Positions 32,462 through 43,800 of a DNA stretch of 51,915 nt are shown here, in pieces. Below the pieces are notes generated by a model, which saw only the letters and a program-made list of their open reading frames with translations, had not been told where the DNA came from and ran no database searches. Position numbers and translations under genes: made by a program. Source of the stretch: QALR01 sp964466625 (GTDB lineage: Bacteria; Bacillota; Clostridia; Oscillospirales; CAG-272); NCBI GenBank assembly GCA_964466625.1, contig CAYXQF010000003.1:1-51915 (forward strand). Direction: 5' to 3'. Numbering within the stretch: position 1 is the first letter of the stretch; every line of letters starts with the position of its first letter.

Positions 32462-32497
32462 AAGAAAATCCTCCTTGCACCATACTGTTCTGACTAC

Positions 32498-32557
32498 ATT
32501 ATAACAAAACGGGAGGAAAATCTCAATCCCCTCACCTGATTCTTCACATTTCTTCAC
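32498..32557 (-). promoter_or_regulatory. regulon promoter A (786-residue protein)
   Basis: Minus strand: GTGAAGAA at 32550-32557 and 32540-32547, 13 bp, TTGAGA (32521-32526), 17 bp, TATAAT (32498-32503). Confidence 0.88.
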
Positions 32558-32562
32558 ACTTA

Positions 32563-32590
32563 AAAACCGCCGATTTTCATCGACGGTTTT
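32563..32590 (-). terminator. terminator of the T4SS operon
   Basis: AAAACCG-T-CGAT/ATCG-G-CGGTTTT with loop GAAA followed by TTTTTA on the minus strand. It lies six bases upstream of the box of regulon promoter A. Confidence 0.85.
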
Positions 32591-32599
32591 CGGAAATCT

Positions 32600-35251
32600 T
32601 TATGGATTTTCGTTTTCAAAAACATCACGGACGTGATCCGATGCGACAACGGAAATGCCAAGTCGGGAAATCGGTCCCGTGATCATAAAGGCACTGCCGC
32701 GATCGTTATTGATGATATCCTGCTGTTCGGTTTCGTTGATCTCGCCCGCCTTTTCATAAAGCGCGCAAAGATCCGCCATATCGTTGGGAGCCAAAGCAAA
32801 GATCATGGAATACTGGCAAGCATTGATGATCGCCGTAGATTTTCTTGCGATCTCGGGGCTGCCCACGAAGTCCTTGATATTCTGCGTGATAACGATCTGC
32901 ATACCGTTGTATTTACGGATACGTTTCGCAAGCTGGAACATAAAGTCCAGCGCAATGGGATATTTCGTATCGATGAAAACGTGTGCTTCATCAATGACGA
33001 TGATGATCTTTCTGTCTGTGCCGTATTTCAAGTTGAAATCACGGTTTTTAATGATCTCATTATCAAGCCATTTCAAAACGAGAAGCATCTGTGCATTGGC
33101 GATGGTGTTATTTTTATTGGCAAGCAAGCTTTGGAAATTGAACACTGCAAAATTTTCCTTGACGGAAAGGCTATTTTCGCCGTTCCAAAGGTTGGCGTTT
33201 CTGCCGTCACCTGCGAATTTTGCAACGTAGTTGTCAAGAATTCGGAGATTCGCAATGTCATATTCCGCTTTTGCTTCCGCCTGACGTTCCTTGATCAGCG
33301 CGTAAAGATCATCAAAGGTAGGATAATCCTTCGGCGCAAGCTTTGTCAGATCCGTATGGCGTGTGATTCCCATTTTATGATAGAGGGAAAGAACGATGTT
33401 ATTGAGATATTCCAAAGCATCGGAAGAAATACCGACAAGGATCTGCTTGAAAAATTCCTCCAGGAACTGCAGATGCACAGAGAAATTGGCATTCACGCCG
33501 TCTGCGGCTTCGTCCGCTTCCAGCGTTGTGATGATATGGAAGGGATTCAGACGTCCTTCCTTTGCGGTGCCGACGTCCAGAACCTTACCGTTCAAGTTGC
33601 GCGCAAGTGTCGTATATTCATTTTCGGGGTCGAGAATAAATATCTTACTATTCTCTGCCGCAAGATGCGTGAGAAGCGTTTTCGTAGCAAAGGATTTGCC
33701 GCTACCCGATTTACCCATGATAACCATATTGGAGTTAACTCTTTCGTTATTTCTTTTGAAAAAGTCTACGATCACAGGGAAACCGTTGGAATGACCGAGC
33801 AGAACGCCCTTGTTATCCATCACATAATTCAAAACGAACGGGAACACTGCCGCGATCGAGCTTGCGTGAATGGAGCGATAATGCTCCGCAAGGCTATCAT
33901 AAGGAGAAGGCATTGCCGCGGCAAACGCGCGAAGCTGTTTTGCGCTGTTTTCACTGGTTTTGAAACCGCCTTCCGCAAGCATACTGCGCACACGCTTGCG
34001 AAGACTTTCTTTGGAATTTGCTTCATCGCCGAAGATCGCGATGTGGATATTAACCTCATAGAGCGTTTCGTTGTCATTTTGAAGCATTGCCAAAAGCTCA
34101 ACGAGTGTATCGATGTGTGTTTGCTGGTCGATGATATCCGATGCCTTGAACGCGCTGAAGTTCTTTGCGAGAAGCTCTTGCAAAGCTTTATCAATGCGGC
34201 GCACCGCTTTGGATTTTTCGATCGGAATGATATTCATCGTTACCTTCGTGCCGGGAATATTAAAGATCTGATAACCCCATGCGTTTTTCACGGAAAGCGG
34301 ATAGTCACGCACGGAATACAGATGGCAGACTTTACCGTCGATATAGGATTTATTCAGACGGAATTCCACCGTTTCCGGCATGATATAATTCATGTATTCA
34401 TCGGGTTCATAATAGTCGATCTCGCGTTCATCGAAATCTTGCGTATAATTATATTTCAAAAAGACCGCAAGCTCTTTATCGTTCAAACGATGACATTCCA
34501 TCGTCTTTTCCGTAAATTTGGTGATCGCGGTATTGAGAATTTCCGAGATCGTAGCGGGATTGGTATCATAAACCACGAAATAATAAGCCGATTTATAAAC
34601 CACGGAATTGGTGTTCAGTTCTTCAAGGATCGCCGCGCGGTCATCAATGATATGCTTTCTCGACGTGGTTTCCTCATAAGCGATACCGCCGGATTCCATC
34701 GTTTTATCAATATCGTACTTTTTATTTTTTTCCTGCACGATATAGTCGTCAAGCATGATCGGTCGATCGATCTTCACAAGAGAGGCACGCGTCTTTCCCG
34801 TCACGCCCTTGATCACGTTGGCAAAGACCTTGTCGATCAATTCGTTTTGCTTATATTCGGAAAGAAGACGGAATTCCTTCGGGGAGATCTCCAAAACCCC
34901 TGCGACGTACTCATCGTATTCGATGAGCCCATCACGGATTCCTTTATAAGGAAAGAGCACGGACATATCGTCCTTGGAATTTCCCGTATTTTTCTTGAAT
35001 TTTTTGTTGCTGACAGAATAAACGAGCCAGCTTCCCATCTGCACGTAAAGCTTTTCTCCATCGACGGGAAGATAAAGACAAACGAAAACACCAAGCACGA
35101 CTGCCATGATGAGATACTGCATTCTGCCGAAATTCGCGAAGAGCAAAAGAAGCTCAATACCGATACCGATCACACCGATGATCAGATCCACTAAGCTGAC
35201 GTTACGGTAAAATTCAACCTTTACCTTTGTTTTCTTTGGTATGATCCTCAT
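32600..35251 (-). CDS. VirB4-type secretion ATPase with PrgI-like N-terminus
   Basis: An 883-residue protein. Residues 20-62 hold two membrane helices in a basic context, like the small PrgI protein that in many Gram-positive conjugation systems is a separate gene before virB4. The remainder is a VirB4/TraE ATPase: a CagE/TrbE domain, Walker A MGKSGSGKSF near residue 515, Walker B IIIVIDEAHVF near residue 750, and the usual QIVITQNIKDF and arginine segment. VirB4 energises pilus assembly and substrate transfer. The ATG overlaps the stop of the VirB6-like gene by four bases. It is the last gene of the operon, followed by a terminator. Confidence 0.93.
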   Translation of the reverse strand: MRIIPKKTKVKVEFYRNVSLVDLIIGVIGIGIELLLLFANFGRMQYLIMAVVLGVFVCLYLPVDGEKLYVQMGSWLVYSVSNKKFKKNTGNSKDDMSVLFPYKGIRDGLIEYDEYVAGVLEISPKEFRLLSEYKQNELIDKVFANVIKGVTGKTRASLVKIDRPIMLDDYIVQEKNKKYDIDKTMESGGIAYEETTSRKHIIDDRAAILEELNTNSVVYKSAYYFVVYDTNPATISEILNTAITKFTEKTMECHRLNDKELAVFLKYNYTQDFDEREIDYYEPDEYMNYIMPETVEFRLNKSYIDGKVCHLYSVRDYPLSVKNAWGYQIFNIPGTKVTMNIIPIEKSKAVRRIDKALQELLAKNFSAFKASDIIDQQTHIDTLVELLAMLQNDNETLYEVNIHIAIFGDEANSKESLRKRVRSMLAEGGFKTSENSAKQLRAFAAAMPSPYDSLAEHYRSIHASSIAAVFPFVLNYVMDNKGVLLGHSNGFPVIVDFFKRNNERVNSNMVIMGKSGSGKSFATKTLLTHLAAENSKIFILDPENEYTTLARNLNGKVLDVGTAKEGRLNPFHIITTLEADEAADGVNANFSVHLQFLEEFFKQILVGISSDALEYLNNIVLSLYHKMGITRHTDLTKLAPKDYPTFDDLYALIKERQAEAKAEYDIANLRILDNYVAKFAGDGRNANLWNGENSLSVKENFAVFNFQSLLANKNNTIANAQMLLVLKWLDNEIIKNRDFNLKYGTDRKIIIVIDEAHVFIDTKYPIALDFMFQLAKRIRKYNGMQIVITQNIKDFVGSPEIARKSTAIINACQYSMIFALAPNDMADLCALYEKAGEINETEQQDIINNDRGSAFMITGPISRLGISVVASDHVRDVFENENP

Positions 35252-36807
35252 GAACCTTTACCGTCCTTTCCTGTTGCTCTTCCCTGGATCGCGCCGCTGA
35301 CTTTACCCTGCATATGCTGGTTCATCGGCTTCGCCGTCTGCTGAGGCGATTCGCCTTTTGCCGCACTGACAACGCCGGGCTGTCTGCCGCTCAAAGCTTC
35401 TGCAACAGAAGGCTTCTTCTTTTCCTCATTTGTCTGCGGTGCCGAGGCTGCCTGCGGCTTTTCTGTCTGCCGCTGACTGTCAGAGGCAGGTTTTTGATAA
35501 GCGGGATTGAAGGTTCTCGTATTTTTGAGAACACTTTCGAGTTTGCTTTGCGAAGTGCCGCCTGCCGCACCTGCGTTACCGGCAGCGCCGGCAACACCTG
35601 CTTTTCCGGCTGCCCCCGGCGCACCGGCAGATTTTTCTTTCGGTGCTGAGGCTTTCAATTTTTCAGAATATTTCTGTCTTGCCGCTTCACCCTTAACAGC
35701 ACGCTTTGCTTCGCTGTTTCTGTGAATGGCGGCTGATGCGTCTTTTTTCAAATGCTGGATCGGCATACCGGCAAGGTTGGCAAGCTTGCCGACCGTGTGT
35801 CCTGCCACAAAGCCTGCCACAGAACGAATACCTGCGTTTGCTGCCTGATTTTCCATTTTGTCAGCCGTACCTGCGCCTTGGTTGACAAGGTTGCCTGCCA
35901 GAACCGTCCCTTTTCGGCAAGCAAAGGCGCCGCCGATGATAAAGGCAACTCTTGCAAGTTGATTCAAAAAGCTATTGTTGAAAAATTCCACTTCCTGAAT
36001 CGTATGGACAAGCAACATAAAGATATTGATGGAAAGCAGTGAACCGTATGCAATCAAATATTTATTGATCACCTGATCACGCCAAAGCTTAAAGCGCGCA
36101 CCTTCATCAAGAGGTGTCGTGCTCATGGAAAGGGGCGAAACGATAAAGAGGAAAACGATGCCCACCACACGTTCCACAAAGCTGAAAAGTGAAAGCGCGA
36201 TCAAAATCAAAACCACGATGCCGCTGAGATAACCGATGAGGTAGTCCATAGACTCCAAATCAAAATATCTCTCTACGTCACCGGTGCTGAAATAATCATA
36301 GCCGTCAGCGCCTCGAATAAACTGATTCAAGACCTGTGTTTTGTTTCCGTCACCGTCCCACGCGCCGTCTGCGGCTGCCGCAAACAGCATACCGCCAAGA
36401 CTGGTATTACCCACAGAGGTCGCATCGTAAATAGAAGTCATGACCGTGGAAACGACAACGACGCCAAGCGACATGATAGCGGGAACGAGGAGAAAATACA
36501 AGAGCGTTTTCGCGGAATCCAGGCAGATCTGAATCGCGCTTTTACCTTCGCCAAGTCTGCCCATGGAGCGGAATACGCTATACGCTGTAAAGATAAAAAG
36601 CAGGATAAAACCGATGACAAGAACTGCCTCGAAAGCGCCTACGACAAAATCATTCGTGATAAAATAATATACAAGATCTTGCTTTTCCCCATCAATCGCA
36701 ACTGGTTCAATACCACAAAGCATGCCTGCGATATCAATCAGAAAGTCGATGCAGAAAAAAAGCGACTTCATCAGATTAAATAATAATTGCCAAAACCAAT
36801 TAAACAT
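35248..36807 (-). CDS. VirB6/TrbL-like polytopic channel protein
   Basis: A 519-residue protein. Residues 1-320 contain six or seven membrane helices, with an external loop (residues 125-195) between them, and a conserved cytoplasmic patch SPLSMSTTPLDEGARFKLWRD that I associate with the T4SS channel proteins of Firmicutes and mycoplasma ICEs. Residues 330-519 are a flexible Ala/Gly/Gln/Lys-rich cytoplasmic tail. It would form part of the inner membrane channel with VirB4 and VirD4. The ATG follows AGGAGGGG. Its place between the lipoprotein gene and virB4 matches such systems. Confidence 0.87.
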   Translation of the reverse strand: MFNWFWQLLFNLMKSLFFCIDFLIDIAGMLCGIEPVAIDGEKQDLVYYFITNDFVVGAFEAVLVIGFILLFIFTAYSVFRSMGRLGEGKSAIQICLDSAKTLLYFLLVPAIMSLGVVVVSTVMTSIYDATSVGNTSLGGMLFAAAADGAWDGDGNKTQVLNQFIRGADGYDYFSTGDVERYFDLESMDYLIGYLSGIVVLILIALSLFSFVERVVGIVFLFIVSPLSMSTTPLDEGARFKLWRDQVINKYLIAYGSLLSINIFMLLVHTIQEVEFFNNSFLNQLARVAFIIGGAFACRKGTVLAGNLVNQGAGTADKMENQAANAGIRSVAGFVAGHTVGKLANLAGMPIQHLKKDASAAIHRNSEAKRAVKGEAARQKYSEKLKASAPKEKSAGAPGAAGKAGVAGAAGNAGAAGGTSQSKLESVLKNTRTFNPAYQKPASDSQRQTEKPQAASAPQTNEEKKKPSVAEALSGRQPGVVSAAKGESPQQTAKPMNQHMQGKVSGAIQGRATGKDGKGS

Positions 36808-36829
36808 TCAGATCTTACCCCTCCTTCCC

Positions 36830-37495
36830 TCAATTTTTCTCTACATTGGTAATATAAAACAAAAGATAGTTAAACGTAAACGGAACCGACGGCTCAGGTG
36901 TTTGAGCACCGCAAGTACAGCGGTTCTCTATGATGCGAACGACGATATATTGCCCCGCATGAACAGTCTGTTCTTCCTCGAACGCAAGATGCGTAGAGTC
37001 CCATTCCGTTTCGATCGAAAAAGTATCCGCATGATAGCTATCCAGATCGCCAAAGACATCTTCTTCGGTCAGCTCCGGATCCGACGGATTCTCACCATCA
37101 TCGGGAGGTATCGTTTCTTCGTTTCCGCCGACACTGTCCGGCAGTTCATTGGAAACGTAAAATTCAAAGCTTAAACTCGCAGGCTTTTCCTCCGTGTGAA
37201 GGAAAAAAGCAAATTCGCCCACCGTCAAGGTATAACCGTCTGCGACTTCAAAAGCGATCAGACGGTAATCATCGTAATCCACGACGTCTTTCATCGTGCT
37301 GCTGTTTTCAAGCTCTATCGCCTCATAAAAGGTAGACATTTTCTCTTCGGTCTTTCCGTCCGGGGACATTAAGATCACGGAAGAAAAATAGTCCAAATAA
37401 TCCTCCTCCACCCCTCCTGCGCCGAGATCGGCGCAGGAAGTGAAAAGAGGAAGTATCATAAGCAATAAGATCAGTATTTTTTTAACTGCCTTCAT
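36830..37495 (-). CDS. T4SS-associated lipoprotein
   Basis: A 221-residue lipoprotein with signal peptide ending in FTSC (Cys21). Two short beta-rich domains are joined by an acidic, Pro-rich linker (ETIPPDDGENPSDPELTEEDVFGD). Each domain ends in a similar pattern: EVADGYTLTVGEFAFFLH in the first and EEEQTVHAGQYIVVRIIEN in the second, suggesting an internal duplication. The family is not recognised. Its start shares one base with the pilin stop codon, so translation is coupled. It may replace the VirB7/VirB9-like outer parts that Gram-positive systems lack. Confidence 0.8.
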   Translation of the reverse strand: MKAVKKILILLLMILPLFTSCADLGAGGVEEDYLDYFSSVILMSPDGKTEEKMSTFYEAIELENSSTMKDVVDYDDYRLIAFEVADGYTLTVGEFAFFLHTEEKPASLSFEFYVSNELPDSVGGNEETIPPDDGENPSDPELTEEDVFGDLDSYHADTFSIETEWDSTHLAFEEEQTVHAGQYIVVRIIENRCTCGAQTPEPSVPFTFNYLLFYITNVEKN

Positions 37496-37797
37496 CAGTC
37501 AAAGAACCATGCGGTCCAGCTTTCGGAGTCATAGCCGAGGTAATCCATGAAAGCTTCAAGACCAAACTGAAGCATGACGATCAAGATGAAGATGAGGACA
37601 AAGCCGATGATCGCGTTTTTGAGCGCACCCTTTGCTTTTTCATGTTCCTGCGGATCTTCTGCTTTTGCGTATTTCACGCCGAGTACGATGCACCAGATCG
37701 AGCCGATGGAGCCGACAAGACCGAGCATAACGGGAAGCAATACAGCAACTAAGTTGTGGATAGGTTCTACAATGGAAGCAACGTCAATATTACCCAT
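37495..37797 (-). CDS. VirB2-like pilin/channel subunit
   Basis: A 100-residue protein with two membrane helices (residues 14-40 and 62-85) around a basic cytoplasmic loop KYAKAEDPQEHEKAKGALKNA. This is the form of VirB2/TrbC-like subunits in Firmicutes and mycoplasma conjugative elements; the loop with KAKGALKNAIIG is characteristic. There is no cleavable signal peptide. The ATG follows AAAGGAG. It lies between the giant surface protein and the lipoprotein gene in the secretion operon. Confidence 0.87.
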   Translation of the reverse strand: MGNIDVASIVEPIHNLVAVLLPVMLGLVGSIGSIWCIVLGVKYAKAEDPQEHEKAKGALKNAIIGFVLIFILIVMLQFGLEAFMDYLGYDSESWTAWFFD

Positions 37798-37854
37798 AAA
37801 AATCTCCTTTTCAAATCAATCAAATTGTTGTTGGGTGGTGTATGTTTGTGTTTT

Positions 37855-40800
37855 TTATTTCACTTTCGCCTTACTGCTGACAATCAGGAAAATGAATCCG
37901 CTTGCGCCGACAAGGGAAAGCAACATAAGAATGATAATGTTGGAAGCCGCGTTGCTTGTGAATTCTCTTGTGAATTCATATTCAACGGTATTTCCGGCTT
38001 CGTCGGAAACCACGATTCTGTAATTTCCGGGTTCGCTGATAAACGGAGGGTTATCAACGTCTTTTGTCGCCGTTTTGGAGTAGACAAGCTCTTGACCGCG
38101 GTAAACATCCACGTGGTCACCTTTCAGAAGGCCCATGATCGTAACATCGTTTCTTGTCGTACCGCCGTGGTCTACACCTTCCAAGGTCACGTCCGGCGGT
38201 GTGTGGTCAATGGATACGCCAAATCCGTAAACGGTGCCGCTCAAAAGATCCTTCAGCTCGATATCGTACGCGCCGCTCTGATTCAAAGAGACCTTTTGTG
38301 CGCCGGTTTCGTCGGTGGAAATTTGACTCACATAAGAGAGTCTGTCTGCACCGTCGACCAGCCAAACGCCCGAAATGGCAAAACCGGGAAGAACTGTGTA
38401 GTCAAGACTGGTGATCGCATGCGTGAAGATCGCAAATTCGACCTTCGAGGTGTTGCCGATGACATCGGCAAGCTCGATCTCATACACACCGTGATCACGG
38501 AAGACAAGATCGCTCGTTTCCAAGATCTCGCCGTCCTTTTTCACGGAAACCACCTTCAGCGTTTCTCCATCACCGGAGATCGTGATGATCTCATTGGTCG
38601 CGATGCCGTTCGGCACGCGGTTGTGACCGATGATGATCTTGTAGCTCACGGCGGTGTCCACGATGATCGTTTTCGAAGTGCTGTTGCCTGCAAAGTCGAA
38701 GAACGTGAGTACGTATTTACCGTTTTCACTGAGAAGCTGATCTTTTTCGTAGACAGTTGTCATCGAGCCAAGCGAATAACGCGCCGAAATCTGAGGATCT
38801 GTCCACGTGTAGCCGAACGAGCCTTTGACAAATCGCTCGTCGCCAACGCTGATCATCTCCACGCCATCAAGCAAGAAAGCTTCGATGACCCGTTTTTGCA
38901 GATGAACGGTAAAACGGTATTTGTTTCCGTATTCGTCCATATAGTCGATCTCGTGCGTTTCATATCCTTCCGCGAATGCGGGCGGGAATGTCAAGATGTA
39001 TTCGCCGTCTACGATAGATACCTTCTCGCCGTCCACCTTGAGAACAGCGGCTTCTCCGCTGTCACCGATGATGACAGAGCGGTTGGACCATGCGCCTTTG
39101 GCGAGAACCTGCTCCATCGCGAGCAGCTCAGGCGTTGCACTGCTTTCGGTGAGTCGGGAAACAGTGATCTGTCCGCCGTCCGAAATACGAACGGTTCGTG
39201 TCACGCTGTTGCCGTATTCATCGGCAAATACGATCTCATAAGCGCCGTTGCCTTCTTTACCGATGCAGCCAAGGAAATCTTCTTCCTTGTATTCTGCAGG
39301 GTTCGGAATGAGAAGATTATAAAGAATATGTTTTACAGAGGTTTCACCGTTTTGTGTCACACGGTAATAGATGTAGCGGATATCGTCACTAACGAAGCGA
39401 GCGTAATCCACGTTGACCTTACCGTTGGTATACATCTTATCCCGATAAGGCGCTTCTTCGTTGAAGCCCGTCAAGTAATTGTTATACGTAATCTCCGTCG
39501 GCGCCTTCAAGGATACGGTGAACGTCAAAACGTTGCCGCAACCGTCGTCCACGAGGATCTTGTATTCACCGACTTCGCTCACGGTGAACGTGAAGTACCG
39601 TTTGGAAGCTTTGGCGTCAGGCGTAAACGCTACGCCGTCCTTTTGCGCTGTCACGGTGCAAGTGTCTTTTTCCGCCCAGATCGTAAACTGTACGGAATGA
39701 TTGCTCTTTGCTGTGAAGCTGCCGCTTTTATCCACGGTGTATTCCACCGTTTCCAGATTGTCATAGAAAATCTTCACGACGGCTTCAAAGCCAAATCCGA
39801 TGCGAAGAAAAACGATCTGCGTATTGCCGTAAACGTCCTCTGTCACGATCTTATAATAGCCTTCGTCCTTCATTTCGGAAATGTTCTGACCTTCACCGAA
39901 CAAGATGTTTTCCGTCTTGCGGTAAAAATCAAAGGTTTCCTTTTCGGAATAATATACGGAAATCTTTACGACCGCTTCCGTGATGCTCGGTTCATAGATC
40001 GTCACCGCGCTCTTGGCACCCGTATAGACCTCTTCGTTTTGGGTGTTTGTTTCGATCAGCTCGCCCGTTTCCTTTTCCACGAAACGAACGACCGTCGCAC
40101 GGTTGGAGCGTTCAAACTGAATGATGACGGGAGAAGTATTTTCAAGATCCGTCACACGGATCTGCCAGAATTCAAAGCCGTCTGTCGGCTTCGGAAACAT
40201 CAGCGTCAGTTTGCCGTCCTTGATTTCGTAATTTATCACGAAATCGTGCGTAACGTTTGCAAACAGCTCGCCTGCTGCCGCATTCACCGTTTGCAAGAGC
40301 TTGTAGCTTCTGCCATTCAGATAATAAAGCTCCAAGCCTTCGGCGTGATACTGTATCTGATAGATCCCACTTCCTGCTTCATTTTGATACAGGAACGCGA
40401 CCGTCGCGTATTCTGTAAGGACGAGTTTTATGTCCTTGCTCGTATACTGCGTGTCAGCGAATTCGCCGTCATAGATCAAAGACAGAGGGTTTTCGCTGTA
40501 TTCCGTCTTTTCGCCGTCGATATAATAGGAAAGACCGATATCACTCGCGATATTGAACGTCATCGAAGTGGAATTATTCAAAATATCCGTTACGGTAACG
40601 GTATATTTACCAAATCCGCTGACGGTCATGGAGCGAAGCAAGAGCTGTCCTTGTGTCAAGGGAATGACCTTGCCATCTCTTGTGATCGTGACGTTTCGGA
40701 TCTCATTGGCATCGTCCCAAGTGATGGTCACGTGACGGCAGTTAAGTGTCTGACCGTTTTCCACGGGAATGGTTACGGCACTTTTTTCTGCGAACAAGAC

Positions 40801-43800
40801 GTTCGCTATGCCATTTTGCTCATTCCACGTGTATTCCTGCGTGATCGCTTTCGCAAATACATCCGGAGGTGTCTTGTCTTGCGCGCAGGTCACAATAATA
40901 TAGGTGGAAGGATCTTTTTTGTGGGCAATCTTGATCGTCCATGCACTGCTGTTATCAATGATGCGCACATACTGCGAACCAGAGCGAGTATGTTTGAGTG
41001 TCGGATTACCGAAGATCACGGTAAATTCGTATTCCGCATCGGCATCGTATTTGAGACGGATCTCCGACGATGCAGTGACCTGATACGCATTGTTGCCGAG
41101 GCTCACGACGTAAGCGGAGCCGTTGACATCGCTGCCCATCGGAACGTAATCGCCATTTTCATCCTTGCATTGGAATTCCACGACGGGAAGCGATCTTTGG
41201 AATTCAAAGGTTTCCGAATAGGTATTGCCGTAAATGTCGGCAAGCTCAATGGTATATTTACCACTCTCATAAAGTGTGAGCGTCGACGAATACTCAATAT
41301 CCATCAGAACGCTGTCTTTATAAAGCTTGAAGCCACCGATCGCGATCTCGTCTGCACTGCGGTTTACCGTCAAGATCAAAGCTTCATCGTCCTTGACCGT
41401 TGCCGTTGCGTAAAGATCACTTTCATTGGCACGGATCGTGATGCTTGCAAAGTTACCAAGACGGTCATAAAGATAAACGATCACGGTGTCTTCCGTCAGT
41501 TTCAGTCCGCCGGAAGCTTTCAGCTCCTTGGCAGTCATAAAAGCAATGACTTTACCCGAGGTGCTGGTCACATAAAGATACGCGTGTTCATCGTATTCGG
41601 GGGTATATCCGCCGGCTGTGGTCACAAACTCAAGAAGTGTAACAGAGCCTGCGCGAATGGTGGAGCCGCTGACGAAGCGGTCGAGATAGCCCGACTGCGT
41701 TTTTCCGCTCTGCGTATATTCATAGCGGAGTGTCGGTGCGTAAAAGTCTGCGTAAACGAAGAATTTTCGGCTACCATTTCCGTCAAACTCGATAAATTCG
41801 TAAACGCCTGTTTTCGAAACAAGATCGCGGAGTTTTACGGATCTTCCCTTTTCCACGATCACTTCCGTATATTCACCCACGTTGCCACGACCGTTATATT
41901 CACGATAGAAGAGCACAGTGCGTCCGCTATCGGAAGTGAAGGTGTAGTTCGCAAGAAGATACGCCTCGTCGATTTCACTGTAGCCGTGAATGTTCGAGAT
42001 CGTTGTGCTATAAATTTCCGTGTCACCCTTATAGGTGATCTCTTTGGAAAACGAACCTTGATAGGTAAGGTCTTCATCAAATACGGCGTCCTTCTGATAT
42101 TTCGGTTCGCCGTTTCCGTCTACCTCGCCTGTATTTGCCGTGAGATAGAGCCATTCGCCGTTATCGTAATTACTGATCGACTTTGCATGCTGTTTCAGCG
42201 CATCGCCGATGAGAAGGCTCATCACTTGATCATAATCAAGAGAAGTTTCTTGCTGGTTGCTGTAATAATAGTAAGCGTAATCCTGCGCGTTGGGTGTCTG
42301 CGAGGTGTCCCAAACGGTATTTTTGTATCGGATCCAAGTCTGCCCCGTTGCCGCTGTGGCGGTTTCACCAATGGCTTTCTTGAAGTGAGCCGACATACCG
42401 CTATTGAGCAGGTTTACGATCGAGGTGGAATTCGGACCGAGGTAAACGAGTGCCACGTCCTGCAATTCCATAAAGAGCGCGTATTCATACGCTTTGTCTT
42501 TATCAGAGAAGGCAGGTGCTGCACCGCTTTCCGCATAGCGGTTAGAGGTGATCTCATAGGAAAGCATTTCCGTTGCTTCGTTTCCGGAAACCTCAAAGCG
42601 ATAGAATCGCTTATTGGCAAAGGTCCAAACGCGGTTGGTAAGAAGACCTTCCTCCGAAATAGAATAGAAGTTATTCGGCATATCGTTTTCCGTTGTGAAG
42701 TATACGGGGAAATCGGTCGCTGTTTTTTCATTGTAGAAGAATGAAAATTCGTAATAACCCTTGGCATTTTCATTCACTTTCACGGTGATAGATTGGGATT
42801 CAGGGTTATATTGAATGCTTTCGATACCGAAAGTCTTGCCGTCATTCTTGCCGAAGCCGTCCGTGTAAGGATCGGTTCCGCTGTAATCTTCATCAAGCTC
42901 GAAGATTTCTTTGCCGTTGTGTATGATTCTCGTCACGCCGAATCTATCGCCTGCGGAATAAGGGTTATCAAGCTTGAACTCAAATTCATAGCTCTTACCT
43001 TCTCCGCTGACGAGGACTTCATAGCCCTTTACGGTTTCAATCTCCGTCACGGGATCTTCCACAACGTCGACCTCAAATTCGCCATGGCTGTCAAACAAAA
43101 CGAGGGGGGAATAGAGGATCTGATCTTCCGCTGTCTTGTTTCCGTGCGTATCCTCGAAAACGAAACCGATCTTATATTTCGCAGAAGTGTTCACAGGCAT
43201 GCCGATGGTTTTATAGGAAAGCGTGATCGTGCCTTTCAATCCGTTAAAGGAAAGAATGTCATCCGAGCGGTTTTCTGAGCCGTAGACCGTGCGTCCGTTG
43301 ACGAGCGCATCGCCGCTTTCAGCGATCACATACATATGAGCGTATTTTAGATCGTCAAAATCCGCTTCATTCATCACAACGTACAGTGTGTGAGAAGGCA
43401 AGGAATTCGCCGCGGTATCGCAGGTGATGCTTTCCGCTCTCGGCGGTATCGCATCATAGTAAAATGTCAACGGGCCATACGTCCAATAGGCAGAAGCGCC
43501 GTTTGCCCCTTCAGCCTTAACGTGCAGATAATAATCTCCGTTCACATTTTGATGTGTAAATACATTCGTGCCGATGACAAAATTTGTTTTTTCAATCCAA
43601 TCGGAAACGGAGTATGCATCGGACGAAGTCGACCAAGCGTAATAGAGTTTACCGCTTGTAGTCATTTGAGAAAGCTCCACGCTGACAGAATGAGATTGTT
43701 CTTTCTTGTTTTCTGTTGCGCAAGTTCCATTACTGAGTTTCGGCGTACGAGTATCAATATCCACCGTGCCCAAATTGACATCAGCAGACGTAGGAAGCAC

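Noticed and set aside
32633..35194. 853-residue plus-strand frame
   Set aside because: Antisense to virB4, which has a full set of ATPase motifs.
37756..42744. 1662-residue open frame on the plus strand
   Set aside because: It runs antisense to the giant surface protein, starts without a ribosome binding site and gives a composition rich in Arg, His, Phe and Ile with no domain. Long antisense frames here follow from codon bias.
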